Assembly: GCF_032452875.1 (NCBI RefSeq)
Contig: NC_083883.1
Coordinates: 55,364,698 to 55,428,697 of the forward strand
Length of the DNA stretch: 64,000 nucleotides
From: Bos javanicus
Taxonomy: Eukaryota > Chordata > Mammalia > Artiodactyla > Bovidae
Direction: 5' to 3'
This document shows positions 25,505 through 37,222 of this stretch, one piece after another (within the stretch, counting starts at the first letter, position 1; each line of letters opens with the position of its first letter). The notes beneath the pieces are model-generated. The model made no database searches, had not been told where the DNA came from, and worked only from the letters and a program-made list of their open reading frames with translations. The position numbers and the translations under genes are program-made.

Positions 25505-25880
25505 TTTACTTGGTTCGGAATGTTTAGGACCCAAGCCCAGGAGACAGCATCTCAGAGGCTCTGAGAAAACTGCTCCAAGGAGGCAGGAGGGGGAGTCAGG
25601 CTATTTACAAGTTTGTAACAAAGGGAGCAGGCAGTAACATCAAAGATTATTGTGAGGTTAAAAAAAAAAAAAAAAGATATCAAGATAAGGAATTTAACAT
25701 TGTATGTATGGCAAGATACAAGCCCCTGGGCTCACTGAATCCATTCCTTTCATATGCACCTCAGCTCTCTGGGGTCAAATCTTGTTCCCTTGTTCACGCG
25801 AAGGGTGGCAAACGTGGAAGATGGCTGCTTCTTGCATTCCCGACCAGCTCCTCGGCTACGACCCTGGGGAATGGCGACAT
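25505..25880. mobile_element. LTR-like element, uninterrupted copy
   Basis: About 375 bp containing ACAAGTTTGTAACAAAGGGA, an A-run and GGCGACATCTGCTGGATTGG. It matches the scattered pieces at 48310-48334, 53075-53261 and 54056-54375, where the same element was broken by later insertions. Class not determined; resembles solo LTRs of ruminant endogenous retroviruses. Confidence 0.6.
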
Positions 25881-25951
25881 CTGCTGGATTGGAGGTTTAC
25901 ATCACTGTGCAAATATTTGTACTCAAGTGGCATGTACAGGACAGCCCAATT

Positions 25952-26171
25952 TTTTAAAATATATTTATTATTTTGATTATTTGGCTGTGCTGGGTCTTAA
26001 TCATGCATGCAGGATCTTTGCTCTCCCTTGTGCCCCTGAGGCATCTTTTAGTTGTGGCAGGCGAATATTTAGTTGCGGGATATGCGATCTATTTCCCTAA
26101 CCAGGTATTGAACCCAGGGCCCCTGAATTGGGAGCATGGAGTCGTACCCAGTGGACCACCAGGGAAGTTCC
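25952..26171 (-). mobile_element. CHR-2-type SINE
   Basis: Antisense: GATTATTTGGCTGTGCTGGG ... AGTCGTACCCAGTGGACCAC, then CAGGGAAGTTCC. The same insertion is present upstream in the C/E alignment at 54775-55170. Confidence 0.8.
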
Positions 26172-27983
26172 ACGATGTCAAGAATTATTAAAAATTCTAA
26201 AGTATACCATCTTGAACAGAAAACTGATTTCTATCTTCTACCAGCAGGTGATCATTTCTATGATCTACCAGCAGGTGGCCTAGGAGACCTAGAGCTCAGA
26301 ATGTCTGTCACTGAAGATGAATCCAGTCTCTTATTTCCTCCCACCCCCATCCCCCCTTCACAAGCTACTGGATCAGCTTAAGTGAACCATCATGTATTGG
26401 TGACCACATGTAATACGTGAGTCCAATATCAGTCTCTGGGTTTTGCTTTCCTCCGCGTTGTAAGCAGTAGAAGGATAAAGACTTATGCTATTCACTAGGA
26501 GGGAGAAGCTTGGGAGGATAAAAAGCATTATGGAGTTCTTACACAATAAGGAGCTCTTGCTCAACAACTCCTGAGCCAAGTCCTCAACAAGTAATATCTC
26601 ACTGGATCCTACTAAAAATCCCATAAACAGTGTGTGCATCATTATATTCATCGTGGGGAAAACAAAGCTCTGCCTATGAGCTATATCCCAGCCCTATATG
26701 CCCCTCTTCCTCAGAATAAACAATTGCAGCCTCTGAATCCTTAGCAGGGAAACTTTATTTGGTTGCATTTTGTTTAGACACCCTGTGAAGATTAAATTTA
26801 TGTGTCAGCTTCATTGTGAGATGAGATGCCAAGATCTGAGATCAAACACTAATTCTGGGGGAATCTGAAAGGGAATTCTTGGAGGAGAATAGCGTGGACT
26901 CAGTAGACGGAGTCAGGAGATCAGCCCTCACCAGTGTGGGAGGGCATCGTCTTATCCTGTGGGGGCCTGATGGAACGAGGGCTACTGCTCTCCCTCTCCC
27001 TCTCTTTAGCCATGAATACTGGAGCTTCTGATTCCTGAACCTTGAAACTCCAGGACATACACAAGTGGTGCCTTTGTTCTCAGGCCTTTAGCCTTGACTT
27101 AGTGCTACACCATCACTTCCATTGTTTTTCAAACTTAAGATAAGGTCTGAACTAAACCACACTTTGTTCTAGTTCTCTAGGCAACAGACAGCAGACAGTG
27201 GGACTATTAAGCCTCTATAACCATATAAGCCTCTCTTTACCTGTCTATATGACAGGTGAATCTTGAATAAGTTCAACATGGTTGAACTGCTCAGACTAAC
27301 TTAGATGAGGATTTCTTTTTAACAGTGAATTTGGTCTACATCATATGTAGTTGGTTGAATTTGAGGATGATGAACTAGGATAGGGAGTGCCCACTCTGAG
27401 TTATTTGTAAAACATAACATATATTTATTATATATTTGAAAATTCTGATAACCAGACAAGCTGTCTTTGACTTTTCTGATAGAGAGGAACTGGAATTGTA
27501 ATGGGAATTAACAGCCAATTCTGATGTGACCAACCACCCAAAATGATACAATACTGAAATGTGGTATGGAAATAAAAAAATCCATGTTAAATGTTTTGTT
27601 ATTTTAGCATTTTGTTAAAAGGAATTTGCATGTCTGGCCACAACTCAATTATATCAATAAGGACCACTACTTACCCATGACAGGCATGAAACAGTGAGAA
27701 CCAGTCTCGACCTTTTTGGATGTAGGGAAAACATCTTGCAGAAGTGGGGACCTTTCCTTTGGCACTAAAGCACACACAGTGGCAAAAAACTGTGATGTAT
27801 ACACTGACTGGTAGAAGCATGAAGAATACCCACGCCCAAAGTGAAGGCTTGAATCAGCAGTAAGAGCCCTGCTAAGAGCTCTTCATTCCAATAGTTCATT
27901 GCACACTGAGTATGTTCCCTTTTGTGTCTATTAAACCACTGAACAGACAAATAAATAATCCAGGAGGTAAGAGTTGCCTCAGG
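26172..27983. other. 3' flank of copy C
   Basis: No gene. It aligns closely with 55171-56980 (unit E) and partly with 37290-38650 (unit D). It includes an old interspersed repeat at about 26770-27250 (CAGCCCTCACCAGTGTGGGA, TGGGGGCCTGATGGAAC) that also occurs in D and E. ORFs are not preserved between the copies. Confidence 0.6.
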
Positions 27984-28180
27984 GGGCTTACATTGTGGCT
28001 CAGATGGTAAAGAATCTGCCTGCAGTGTAGGAGACCTAGGTTCAATCCCTGGGTTGGGAAGATCCCCTGGAAAAAGGAATGCCTGCCCACTCCAGTATTC
28101 TCTCCTGGCTAATCCCATGAACAGAACAGCCTGGTGGGCTACAGTCCATGGGGTCCCAACGAGTCAGGCACGACTGATTG
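27984..28180 (+). mobile_element. Bov-tA SINE
   Basis: CTCAGATGGTAAAGAATCTG ... GGTTGGGAAGATCCCCTGGA ... CAGGCACGACTGATTGACTA. Orthologous position in unit E is 56981-57178. Confidence 0.88.
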
Positions 28181-28191
28181 ACTAAACGCAA

Positions 28192-28258
28192 ACACACACA
28201 CACAAACACACACACACACACAAACACACATACACACACAAACACACACACACACAAG
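28192..28258. repeat. (CA)n-rich microsatellite
   Basis: CACA runs broken by AAACACAC at the SINE tail. A shorter pure (CA)n tract lies at the same place in unit E (57183-57208). Confidence 0.92.
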
Positions 28259-28435
28259 CAATGCCCCAAGAAGAATTTCTTTATTCTGTCTTAGAGAATG
28301 AATAAATTATAGGATTTATAAGGTTTTGAATCATGGACAATGTGCCTTTTTTAATCAGTAACTGGAGATAGCTGAGGCATAAATTGAACACAGAATATAT
28401 CATGGAGGATAGCAGTTGGTCTTCCATGAGTGTTT

Positions 28436-28580
28436 CTTTATTTATTGTTTAATAATTTTTACTGGAGATTAGCTTTACAATGTCACATTAGTTTCTTGCT
28501 TTACAACAAAAAGAATCAGTCATATCAATACATTTATCCACTCTCGTTTTAGATTTCCTTCCTGTTCAGGTCACCAGGAG
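28436..28580 (-). mobile_element. L1 3' UTR fragment
   Basis: TTTACTGGAGATTAGCTTTA and CAACAAAAAGAATCAGTCAT are antisense L1 3' UTR sequence. It sits in the poly(A)-signal region of copy C. The same fragment is present in unit E (57371-57535) but not in A, B or D. Confidence 0.75.
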
Positions 28581-28863
28581 GATCTCTTTATTCCTGACAA
28601 TTTCTTCACAACAGTATCCCCAGGGTTAACTGAACCACATTTGGGTTTCCAGTGTGTATCCACCCAGGTTCATAACAGATTCTAGAAGAACATGTCCCTG
28701 AAAGTCCAATCCCCTCCCAGAGTCTACGTTTGCCCTGCAATCCTGCACCATCCCCCACCACTATCACCTTTCCTTCTCCCATTCATATTGTGCATATTCC
28801 TGAAACCATTCTAGATTTCAGTCTCCAAGAGCACAGAAGAAAGCTTCTGATAGAGGCAACCCC

Positions 28864-29446
28864 CTAGGCAGGGGCAGGACAGCTGTGTACAATGGGCTCC
28901 ATGTGATGGCATACATCCTCACCACAGGGAGGACAGGGGCTGAGACTTATCCAGATGATCCTGGGATGTCCCAAGTCTCTGAGAATCTCCAATAGCTGAG
29001 CCCGAAGCCGGGCAAGTCTCGCTTCCAGGAGAACACCCCGAGGTTGTTCTCTCCTGTAACTCTCCTGAGGGGCAGGATAGCGCTCTGGCCTTAAACAGGA
29101 CAGCACAGCGGTGTGTCGCAGCAGCTTCTCTATGACGGCCGTGGACAGGAGGTCCCCACACAGGCTGAAGGACCTGAGCTAGGAGCAGCAGCTCAGGGCA
29201 GGCAGGAAGGCCTCCAGATGGGAGTCTGTGATCCCACACACATCTAAGTCCAGTTCCTGGAGGGTGGCTGCGACTTTCTGCAGCAGAACTTGGAGGGGCT
29301 CAGGCCGAAAGTCAGTCATGGTGACACCGCTGAGATCCAAGCTCTTGAGCTGACTGATGTCTGGGCTCTGGGACACGTGGGTCAAGTCTGATTCTGTAAG
29401 CCGGCACTTGGTTATTGACAGGCTGTCCAAGGGGGACCTCAGGCAC
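28864..29446 (-). pseudogene. PRAME-like pseudogene, copy C (last exon only)
   Basis: The last coding exon starts at 29446 after the acceptor CTCCCCAG and ends in TAG at 28866-28864. It reads CLRSPLDSLSITKCRLTESD, then LRRs (ISQLKSLDLSGVTMTDF, LQELDLDVCGITD), a TAG at 29181-29179 where relatives have Gln, then the C-terminal half in the same frame to PCPPCGEDVCHHMEPI. Only one defect is visible in this exon. Forty bases into the intron a BovB array begins. Exons 1-3 are not found between 29446 and 37000, so they have been lost. Closest relative in the window is copy E. Confidence 0.88.
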
Positions 29447-31727
29447 CTGGGGAGAAACCAACCAATTAGTTCTTGGAAAATGGGTGCCAGATTACATACT
29501 CAGTTCAGTCACTCAGTCATGTCTGACTCTTTGCAACCTCATGGACTGCATCAAGCCAGACTTTCCTGTCCATCACCAACTCCTAGAGCTTGCTCAAACT
29601 CATGTCCATTGAGTCAATGATGCTATCCAAACATCTCATCCTCTGCCGTCCCCTTCTACTCCTGCCCTCAATCCTTCCCAGCATCGGGGTCTTTTCAAAT
29701 GAGTCAGTTATTTGCATCAGGTGGCCAAAGTATTGGAGTTTCAGCTTCAGCATCAGTTCTTCCAATGAATATTCAGGACTGATTTCCTTTAGGATGGACT
29801 GGTTGGATCTCCTTGTAGTCCAAGGGACTCTCAAGACCCTTCTCCAACACCACAGTTCAAAAGCATCAGTGCTTCAGCGCTCAGCTTTCCTTGTCATCCA
29901 CCTCTCACATCTATACATGACTACTGGAAGAACCACAGCTTTGACTAGACAGACCTTTGTCAGCAAAGTAATGTCTCTGCTTTTTAATATGCTATCTATG
30001 TTGGTCATAGCTTTTCTTCCAAGGAGCAAGCATCTTTTAATTTCATGGCTGCAGTCACCATCTGCAGTGATTTTGGCATGCACCACCCCCCCCCCCAAAA
30101 AAAAGAAGTCTGTCACTGTTTCCCTTGTTTCCCTCTTCTATTTGCCATGAAGTGATGGGATTGGATTCCATGATCTTCATTTTTTGAATGTTGAGTTTTA
30201 AGCCAATCTTTTCACTCTCCTCTTTAACTTTCATCAATAGGCTCTTTAGTTCCTCTTTGCTTTCTGCCTTACGGGTGGTGTCATCTGCATATCTGAGGTT
30301 ATTGATGTTTCTTCCTGCAATCTTGATTCCAGCTTGTGCTTCATCCAGCCCAGCATTTCACATGATATGCCCTGCATATCAAGTGAATGATATGCCGGGC
30401 ATATCATTTATCAAGTTAAATAAGCAGGGTGACAATATACAGCCCAACATACTCCTTTCCCAGTTTGAAACTAGTCCATTGTTCCATGTCTGGTTCTAAC
30501 TGTTGCTTCTTGACCTGCATACAGATTTCTCAGGAGGCAGGTCAGGTGTTCTGGTATTCCCATCTCTTGAAGTATATTCCACAGTTTATTGTGATCCACA
30601 CAGTCAAAGACTTTGGCATAGTCAATAAAGCCGAAATAGATGTTTTTATGGAACTCTCTTGCTTTTTCTATGATACAACAGATTTTTGCAATTTGATCTC
30701 TGGTTCCTCTGCCTTTTCTAAATCCAACTTAAACATCTGGAAGTTCACGGTTCACATACTATTGAAGCCTGGCTTAGAGAATCTTGAGCATTACTTTGCT
30801 CGCATGTGAGATGAGTACAATTGTGTGGTAGTCTGAACATTCTTTGGCATTGCCTTTCTTTGGGATTAGAATGAAAACTGACCTTTTCCAGTCTGTGGCC
30901 GCTGTGAGTTTTCCAAATTTGCTGGCATATTGAGTGCAGCACTTTCACAGCATCATCTTTCAGCATTTGAAATAACTCAACTGGAATTCCATCACCTTCA
31001 CTAGCTTTGTTCATAGTGATGTTTCCTAAGGCCCATTTGACTTCTCACTCCAGAATGTCTGGCTCTAGGTGCATGATCATACCATTGTGGTTATCTGGGT
31101 CTTTAAGATCTTTTTTTGTATAGTTCTTCTGTGTATTCTTGACACATCTTCTTAATGTCTTCTGATTCTGTTAGGTCCATACCATTTCTGTTCTTTATTT
31201 CACCCATCTTTGCATGAAATGTTCCCTTGGTATCTCTGATGTTTTTGAAGAGATCTCTAGTCTTTCCAATTTTATTATTTTCCTCTATTTCTTTGCTTTG
31301 ATCACCTAGGAAAGCTTTCTTATCTCTCCTTGCTATTCTTTGGAACTCTGCATTCAGATGGGTATGTCTTTCCTTTTCGCCTTTATCTTTAGCCTCTCTT
31401 CTTTTCTTAGCTATTTGTAAGGCCTCCTCAGACAATCATTTTGCCTTTTTTAATTTCTTTTTCTTGGGGATGGTCTTGATCACTGTCTCCTATACAATGT
31501 CACAAACCTCTGTCCATAGTTCAGGCACTCTGTCTATCAAATCTAATCCCTTGAATCTATTTGTCACTTCCACTGTAAAATTGTATGGGATTTGATTTAG
31601 GTCATACATGAATGGTTTAATGGTTTTCCCTACTTTATTCAATTTACATCTGAATTTGGCAGTAAGGAGTTCATGATTTTGATAGCTTACAGTGAATGAT
31701 GTTGGATTCATGATCTCCAAAGAAGAT

Positions 31728-32226
31728 TTAGCTTTAGGATGAGGGACCAGGCTTGATCACTCAAGAACATTTGTGTAGCAGAGTTTTAATAAAATAAGAA
31801 AAGGGACAGAGAAAGCTTCTGACACAGACATCAGAAGGGGTATGGAGAGTGCCCCCCTAGCTAGTTTTATCAAGGCCTTATATACTTTTATGAGACCCAT
31901 TCCTACAAGATACATCTTAAATTAACAAGATTAAAATGAACAATAGAAAGATTTTACCAGACCCACTCCCATAATATACATTTTAAGATGACAGGATTAG
32001 TCAGAAGGTTCTTGTTAAGGAGAAACATGTCCTCGAGCAAGATACATTGTTATATTGACTAAGACAAAACAATGTAGAAAAGAACATTTGTCCTTTTCTC
32101 CTTGAGAGCCCCAGACCCATTTCTCCAACTCCTCCTCTTCCTCCTCCTCCTCCTCCTCCTCCTCCTCCTCCTCCTCAGGAACCCTGGACTTCTTACCAAC
32201 CAACCTAGGTATTGACTCTCTCAATC
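31728..32226 (-). mobile_element. Solo LTR-like insert in BovB
   Basis: Interrupts BovB between CATGATCTCC and ATCTGAGCTACAG. On the minus strand it has ATTAAA followed by CTCTGCTACACAAA, a typical R/U5 layout, and contains a GGA repeat. Resembles ruminant endogenous retrovirus LTRs. Exact ends and target duplication are unclear (ATCT shared). Confidence 0.65.
32128..32176. repeat. (CTC)n microsatellite
   Basis: About 16 CTC/CCT triplets with one interruption, inside the LTR-like insert. The poly-Glu ORF on the other strand is an artefact. Confidence 0.95.
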
Positions 32227-33070
32227 TGAGCTACAGTCAGCTCCCAGTCTTGTTTTTGCTGACTGTATAGAGCTTCTCCTTCTTCGGCTGCAAAGAATAT
32301 AATCAATCTGATTTTGGTATTGACCATCTGGTGATGTCCATGTGTAGAGTATTCTTTTGTGTTGTTGGAAGAGGGTGTTTGCTATGATCAGTGTGTTCTC
32401 TTGGCAAGACTCTGTTAACCTTTGCCCTGATTCATTTTGTACTCCAAGGCCAAACTTGCCTGCTACTCCAGGTGTCTCTTGACTTCCTCATACTTTTGCA
32501 TTCCAGTTGCCTATGATGAAAAGGACATTTGTGTGTGTGTGTGTATTAGTTCTAGAAGGTCTTATAGGTCTTCATAGAACTGTTCAACTTCAGCTCCTTC
32601 AGCATTAGTGGTTGGGGCATAGACTTGGATTACTGTGATACTGAATGGTTTCCCTTGGAAACAAACAGAGATCATTCTGTCATTTTTGAGATTGCTCCCA
32701 AGTATTGCCTTTCAGACTCTTGTTGACTATGAGGGCTATTCCATTTCTTCTAAGGGATTCTTGCCCACAGTAGTAGATATAATGATCATCTGAATTAAAT
32801 TTGCCCATTCCAGTCCATTTTAGTTCATTGATTCCTAAAATGTCAATGCTCACTCTTACCATCTCCTGTTTGACCACTTCCGATTTACTTTGATTTATGG
32901 ACCTAACATTCCAGGTTCCTATGCAATATTTTTCTTTACAGCATCAGACTTTTACTTCCATCACCAGTCATATCCACAACTGGGTGTTGTTTTCACTTTG
33001 GCTTGTCTCTTCATTCTTTTTGGAGTTACTTCTCCACTCTTCTCCAGTAGCTTATTGGGCACTTACCCAG

Positions 33071-33770
33071 GAACTGTGGTGTTGGAGAAGACTCTTTAGA
33101 ATCCCTTGGACTGCAAGGAGATCCAACCAGTCTATTCTGAAGGAGATCAGCCCTGGGATTTCTTTGGAGGGAATGATGCTGAAGCTGAAACTCCAAAATC
33201 ACTGCAGATGGTGATTGCAGCCATGAAATTAAAAGACGCTTACTCCTTAGAAGGAAAGTTGTGACCAACCTAGATAGCATATTAAAAAGCAGAAACATTA
33301 CTTTGCCAACAAATGTCCGTCTAGTCAAGGCTATGGTTTTTCCTGTGGTCATGTATGGATGTGAGATTTGGACTGTGAAGAAAGCTGAGCACCGAAGAAT
33401 TGATGCTTTTGAACTGTGGTGTTGGAGAAGACTCTTGAGAGTCCCTTGGACTGCAAGGAGATCCAACCAGACCATTCTGAAGGAGATCAGCCCTGGGATT
33501 TCTTTGGAAGGAATGATGCTAAAGCTGAAACTCCAGTACTTTGGCCACCTCATGCAAAGAGTTGACTCATTGGAAAAGACTCTGATGCTGGGAGGGATTG
33601 GGGGTAGGAGAAGAAGGGGACGACAGAAGATGAGATGGCTGGATGGCATTACCGACTCGATGGACATGAGTGTGAGTAAACTCCAGGAGATGGTAATGGA
33701 CAGGGAGGCCTGGCGTGCTGCTATTCATGGGGCTGCAGAGAGTTGGACACGACTGAGCAACTGAACTGAA
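33071..33770 (+). mobile_element. BovB LINE, 3' fragment with internal tandem duplication
   Basis: Opposite in orientation to the preceding BovB and abutting its 5' end. The segment at about 33073-33195 (GAACTGTGGTGTTGGAGAAG to CTGAAACTCC) is repeated at 33411-33535. The junction at 33190-33200 joins CTGAAACTCC to AAAATCACTGCAG. The 3' end is GACTGAGCAACTGAACTGAA. Confidence 0.9.
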
Positions 33771-34029
33771 CTAGAGCCTCCAGAGGGAGCACAGCCCCTA
33801 GAGCTCCCTGTGGACTTAGCATTTCTCGATCGGGAAGGGAATAAACCTGTGTTTCTTTAGGACACTGAGATTTTGGTTACAGCCTCAATTGGACTTATAC
33901 TATCTTTCTGGTCCTTTTAACAAACCTGTCAAACTCCTTCCCTGGTCAGTGCCAACACATGTAATTTCTATAGTCTGAGCCACTCTGTCCTCCCTCCCAA
34001 CCTGTCCCTGCATCTGTCTCGTCCCTCTC
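33771..34029. other. Unassigned single-copy DNA
   Basis: No gene; no match to the other PRAME units. Confidence 0.5.
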
Positions 34030-34325
34030 AGCATTCTAGTCTCAGCCTAAATGTCTACTCATCAAAGAAGGCCTCCTTGGCTAGATCCTCATGGCCCCAT
34101 TACTGCTGTCATGCACCCCTTTACTTCAGCACACCCCCAGGGAACTCTCTATGACCCACAGGCCATCAAGGCCCCCACTTTTGTAAGCCTGTCCCCTGAC
34201 ATCACACTCTCACATTAGTGCTTGTTTAACATTCCTTTCCTTCTGAATTGAAGGCTCTGAGGTCAGAGGTTGGTTTGACTATGGCTCAGTGGATGTTTGT
34301 GGGATGAATGAATGGTGCAGGAGTG
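34030..34325 (+). mobile_element. L2 LINE 3' fragment
   Basis: Follows the L2 3' end pattern: AAGGCCTCCTTGGCTAG, ACATTAGTGCTTGTTTAAC, GAAGGCTCTGAGGTCAGAGG, and the terminal GTTTGTGGGATGAATGAATG. Confidence 0.7.
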
Positions 34326-34464
34326 CGAGGAGGCTAGCTGGCTCCAGCTCAGCTGTCACTTCTGTGTTCATCACAACTTTCCTCTCTTCTGTATTCTCCC
34401 ATCAGTCATTCATTCAATGAAAATTATTCATTGAGAGTCTGTACCAAGTTTGCAGAACTCGGAA

Positions 34465-34530
34465 TCATGTTATATTTCTGGGCCTAAGTTTTTTCTTGTG
34501 TGAAATGGGGGTAATTGAAGATCCCTCCAG
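34465..34530 (+). mobile_element. MIR SINE fragment
   Basis: GGGCCTAAGTTTTTTCTTGT followed by GTGAAATGGGGGTAATTGA matches the conserved MIR core. Confidence 0.6.
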
Positions 34531-34639
34531 CATCTCCTGACATTCACTTCTGTCTCCTGCAAACTAATGACATTCCATGTTTGATACTCATTTATTCGTG
34601 GACTGGTAAAGAAAACAACCTGTGGGTTTGGAGGAGGTG

Positions 34640-34855
34640 CCTGCAAGCATGCATGCTCAGGGCTGTCCATTTCTTTGTGACCCCATGGGGTGTAGCCCAA
34701 CAGGCTCCTCTGTCCATGAATTTTCCAGGTGAGAACCCTGGAGTGGGTTCCATTTCCTCCTCTAGGGGATCTTCCCAATCAAGGGATTGAACCTGAGTAT
34801 CTTACGTCTCCTGCACTGGCAGCAAGTTCTTTACCACCACATCAGCTGGGAAGAT
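34640..34855 (-). mobile_element. Bov-tA SINE
   Basis: Antisense: TTCTTTGTGACCCCATGGGG, CAGGCTCCTCTGTCCATGAA, TTCTTTACCACCACATCAGC. Confidence 0.88.
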
Positions 34856-35029
34856 TTGGAGGAGAGGCAGGAGCTATACAACACAGACAGTGATTCCAAG
34901 ACCTCAAAGGTGGGCCTTCTTTAAAACTAGTGGTGGCTCTGCAGCCACCTGCTCTCTGGCACATCCAACGGTGTGGTGGACCTCCATGTGATTCACATGG
35001 TGTTGTGGTGGTGTGGCAGTTTTCAGAAG

Positions 35030-35600
35030 TGTGCTGGGATATGCTGGGAGCAAGGGCTGATATGGAAGCTCTAAAGGTGGCCAGACTCCAAGTGGGCCAT
35101 TCGAGGATGTGGGAACATGGAGGGTATTCAGGGGACCTTCCTTGCATGGGCAATAATCAGCTGTGAAGTTGTGACAGAGAAAATCAGACAAAGGTATCAG
35201 TGGTAAAGTCATATTTTATTCAAAACTATACAATACAGGAAAATATACCCCATCATGAAAATGGACATCATTCACAATTCAACTGGTACAAGTATGGAGT
35301 CACCACCAAGAAGCAGGGTTTTGCCAGGTTTGAAATTTCTAAGAGGAGACATCAGATCTGGGAGGGATTCTGGATGAACCAATCTAGAAGATTTCTTGCT
35401 GAAGGGAACACAACATTATCAGATAACAAGAGTGGACAGTGAGGAATTTTGATCACATTTTGGAGATGATTTGATATCAAGAGTGTGGTTTCTTGCTGAA
35501 CAATTCTTATTCAAAGTGGATTTTACATGCAAACCCTCAGACATTCCTGGGAGAAAGTCAGGAACTTGAAAAAACATTGATTAAACAATGTTTTTAGTTG
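35030..35600. repeat. Low-copy repeat block, long copy
   Basis: Aligns over about 550 bp with 46745-47310, and its first part with 5625-5870. Shared markers: GGCCAGACTCCAAGTG, GACATCAG[A/G]TCTG, ATATCAAGAGTG and TTCTTATTCAAA. It lies upstream of copy C as the other two lie upstream of D and A, so it probably belongs to the ancestral PRAME unit. Identity unknown. Confidence 0.6.
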
Positions 35601-36042
35601 AGAGAATTTTGTTGGAGCACTGGGTGGACTGTGCAAATACTGATATAATGAAGTGTGTGGCCAACTTGGGAACAGGTAAAGGTCACTGGTTATGGGCAGG
35701 GAGGACTCAGGCAGGTCACATGGGACTTGGAATAAAGAGGAGCTACTTGGTAAGATTTCCACAGTTTGAGTCACATTCTCTATATCTCTGCAATGGTTGC
35801 AGGGAGATGATTTTGTCAATGGACAAAGGAACAGGAATGGAGAGCAGGGAGAGAGCACAACCTGCATCCTGGCTGGGTTAGAGCATTTGTGTTGGACACA
35901 TGTAGGTGGACAGACACAGGGGCACCACAGCCTTGGCTGTTTGCAGGCAGCTTGGGTGTAGATGTGGTGAAAACATAGAGCTGAGGATGACCACTGGAAC
36001 GCTGATTTGTCCACTGGGGTCTTGTCCTCTATTTATGGTGAT
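35601..36042. other. Unassigned DNA
   Basis: Nothing recognised. A small perfect inverted repeat AAAAACATTG / CAATGTTTTT lies at its left edge (35570-35595). Confidence 0.5.
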
Positions 36043-36430
36043 GTGTTTCTATGAATTGAATGTTTGTTCCCCATCTCCTACTCCATCTCTCATACACCAT
36101 CCCTCACACCCCAAAAATTCATATCTTGAAGCCTCAAACCCCAGGGTGATGGGAGTTGGAGTTTCCTTAGGAGATAACTAGGTTTGGATGAGGTCATGGA
36201 GCTGGAGATCCTTGAGCCATTTGGTGCCCTTAGAGCCAAATGAAGAGACTTGAGCTCCCCTCCCCACACCAAGTGAGGAAACTAGGAAGCTTGTTCCCTC
36301 CACAACCCAACCTCACTGCCTCTCTGATCTCAGACTTTCAACCTCCAGAATTGGAAGATGTAAATTTTGCTTGTTTAAGCCCCTCAGTCCATGGTATTGT
36401 TATAATGGCCTAAACTGATTCAGACACACA
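36043..36430 (+). mobile_element. MLT1-type LTR (ERVL-MaLR)
   Basis: Follows the MLT1 consensus: TATGAATTGAATGTTTGTTC, AAAATTCATATCTTGAAGCC, TAACTAGGTTTGGATGAGGT, CAACCTCCAGAATTGGAAGA, TGTTTAAGCCCCTCAGTCCA and a terminal CTAAACTGATTCAGACACA. An old, non-autonomous LTR. Confidence 0.82.
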
Positions 36431-37048
36431 TGAAAGGGATAGAAAGAGTGTACTGGAAGGTAGAAGGTATTTATGGGCTCATGATTTTTTTTTTTTTTCT
36501 TGGAAAATCACACAGCACACTGTAAGACGTCGGTGCTGTATATACTAGGTTAAAGTAAAATACAGGTGATATGGCTGACTTTATAATGTAATCCACTCTT
36601 AACAGAAAATACCCTATGACTATAACATTCATTCATTATTTCAGGTTATAGGTAATTTACATGAAAATATATATTGACCACAAGTCAAGTGTTATTTCTT
36701 CTATATCCTGTATTTTTATATTATTATCAGTTGATAATATAATGTTGATTTTCCCCATATTGACTTTATAATGAAAAATAATATTTGACTATAAACTAAT
36801 GATAAATTTTCCCATGGACCATGCATTTATAGTCATTTACTGCCTTGTCAGGTTCTGTGGTCAGTTATGGGACCACAGGGTGATAGAGATACTGTTCCTA
36901 CCCTTTATGGGACAATGTTTGCCTAATTGGGGATATTGCTGAGAAAAAAATATTTTTAACACATACTGTTATCCTACAACCCAGCAGTTTCACGCCTTGG
37001 TATCCTTCCAAAGGATTTGAAACATTCTATCCACACAAATACATGCAT
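36431..37048. other. Unassigned AT-rich DNA
   Basis: Nothing recognised apart from a T-run at 36486-36499. Confidence 0.5.
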
Positions 37049-37222
37049 GTTACCTGTAGCCCCCCAGGCTCCTCTGAACATGGGATTCTCCAGGGAAGAA
37101 TACTTCAGTGGGCTGCCATGCCCTCCTCCAGAGGATCCTCCTGACCCAGGGATCACACCTATCTTAGGTCTCCTGCATTGGCAGGTAGGTTCTTTACCAT
37201 TAGTGCCACTGGGAAGCCCATG
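37049..37222 (-). mobile_element. Bov-tA SINE
   Basis: Antisense, lacking the extreme 3' end: CCCAGGCTCCTCTGAACATG ... GGTTCTTTACCATTAGTGCC. Confidence 0.87.

Larger units (their letters stand above)
29500..33070 (-). mobile_element. BovB LINE, long, antisense, LTR-interrupted
   Basis: Runs from the 3' end (CAGTTCAGTCACTCAGTCAT) through the YADD region (plus near 30290), RT core, linker and endonuclease (to about 32935) to the 5' region ending near GGGCACTTACC. An LTR-like insert lies at 31728-32226. ORF2 is broken by many stops and indels. It lacks the GC-rich 5' repeats seen at 48763. Confidence 0.93.

Noticed and set aside
28192..28258. CRISPR-like regular repeat
   Set aside because: It is a CA microsatellite at a SINE tail; there are no spacers and the host is a eukaryote.
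32015..32224. Poly-glutamate ORF
   Set aside because: Translation of the (CTC)n microsatellite inside an LTR-like insert.
33026..33667. 213-codon minus-strand ORF
   Set aside because: Antisense of the BovB 3' end. The same reverse frame appears in every BovB copy here and carries no known function.
35570..35595. Perfect 10-bp inverted repeat with 6-base loop
   Set aside because: AT-rich and isolated, at the edge of a repeat block; no gene ends nearby, so a terminator role is unsupported.
35523..36014. 163-codon minus-strand ORF
   Set aside because: Cys/Pro-rich random-looking translation crossing a repeat boundary, with no homologous frame in the paralogous block at 46745.
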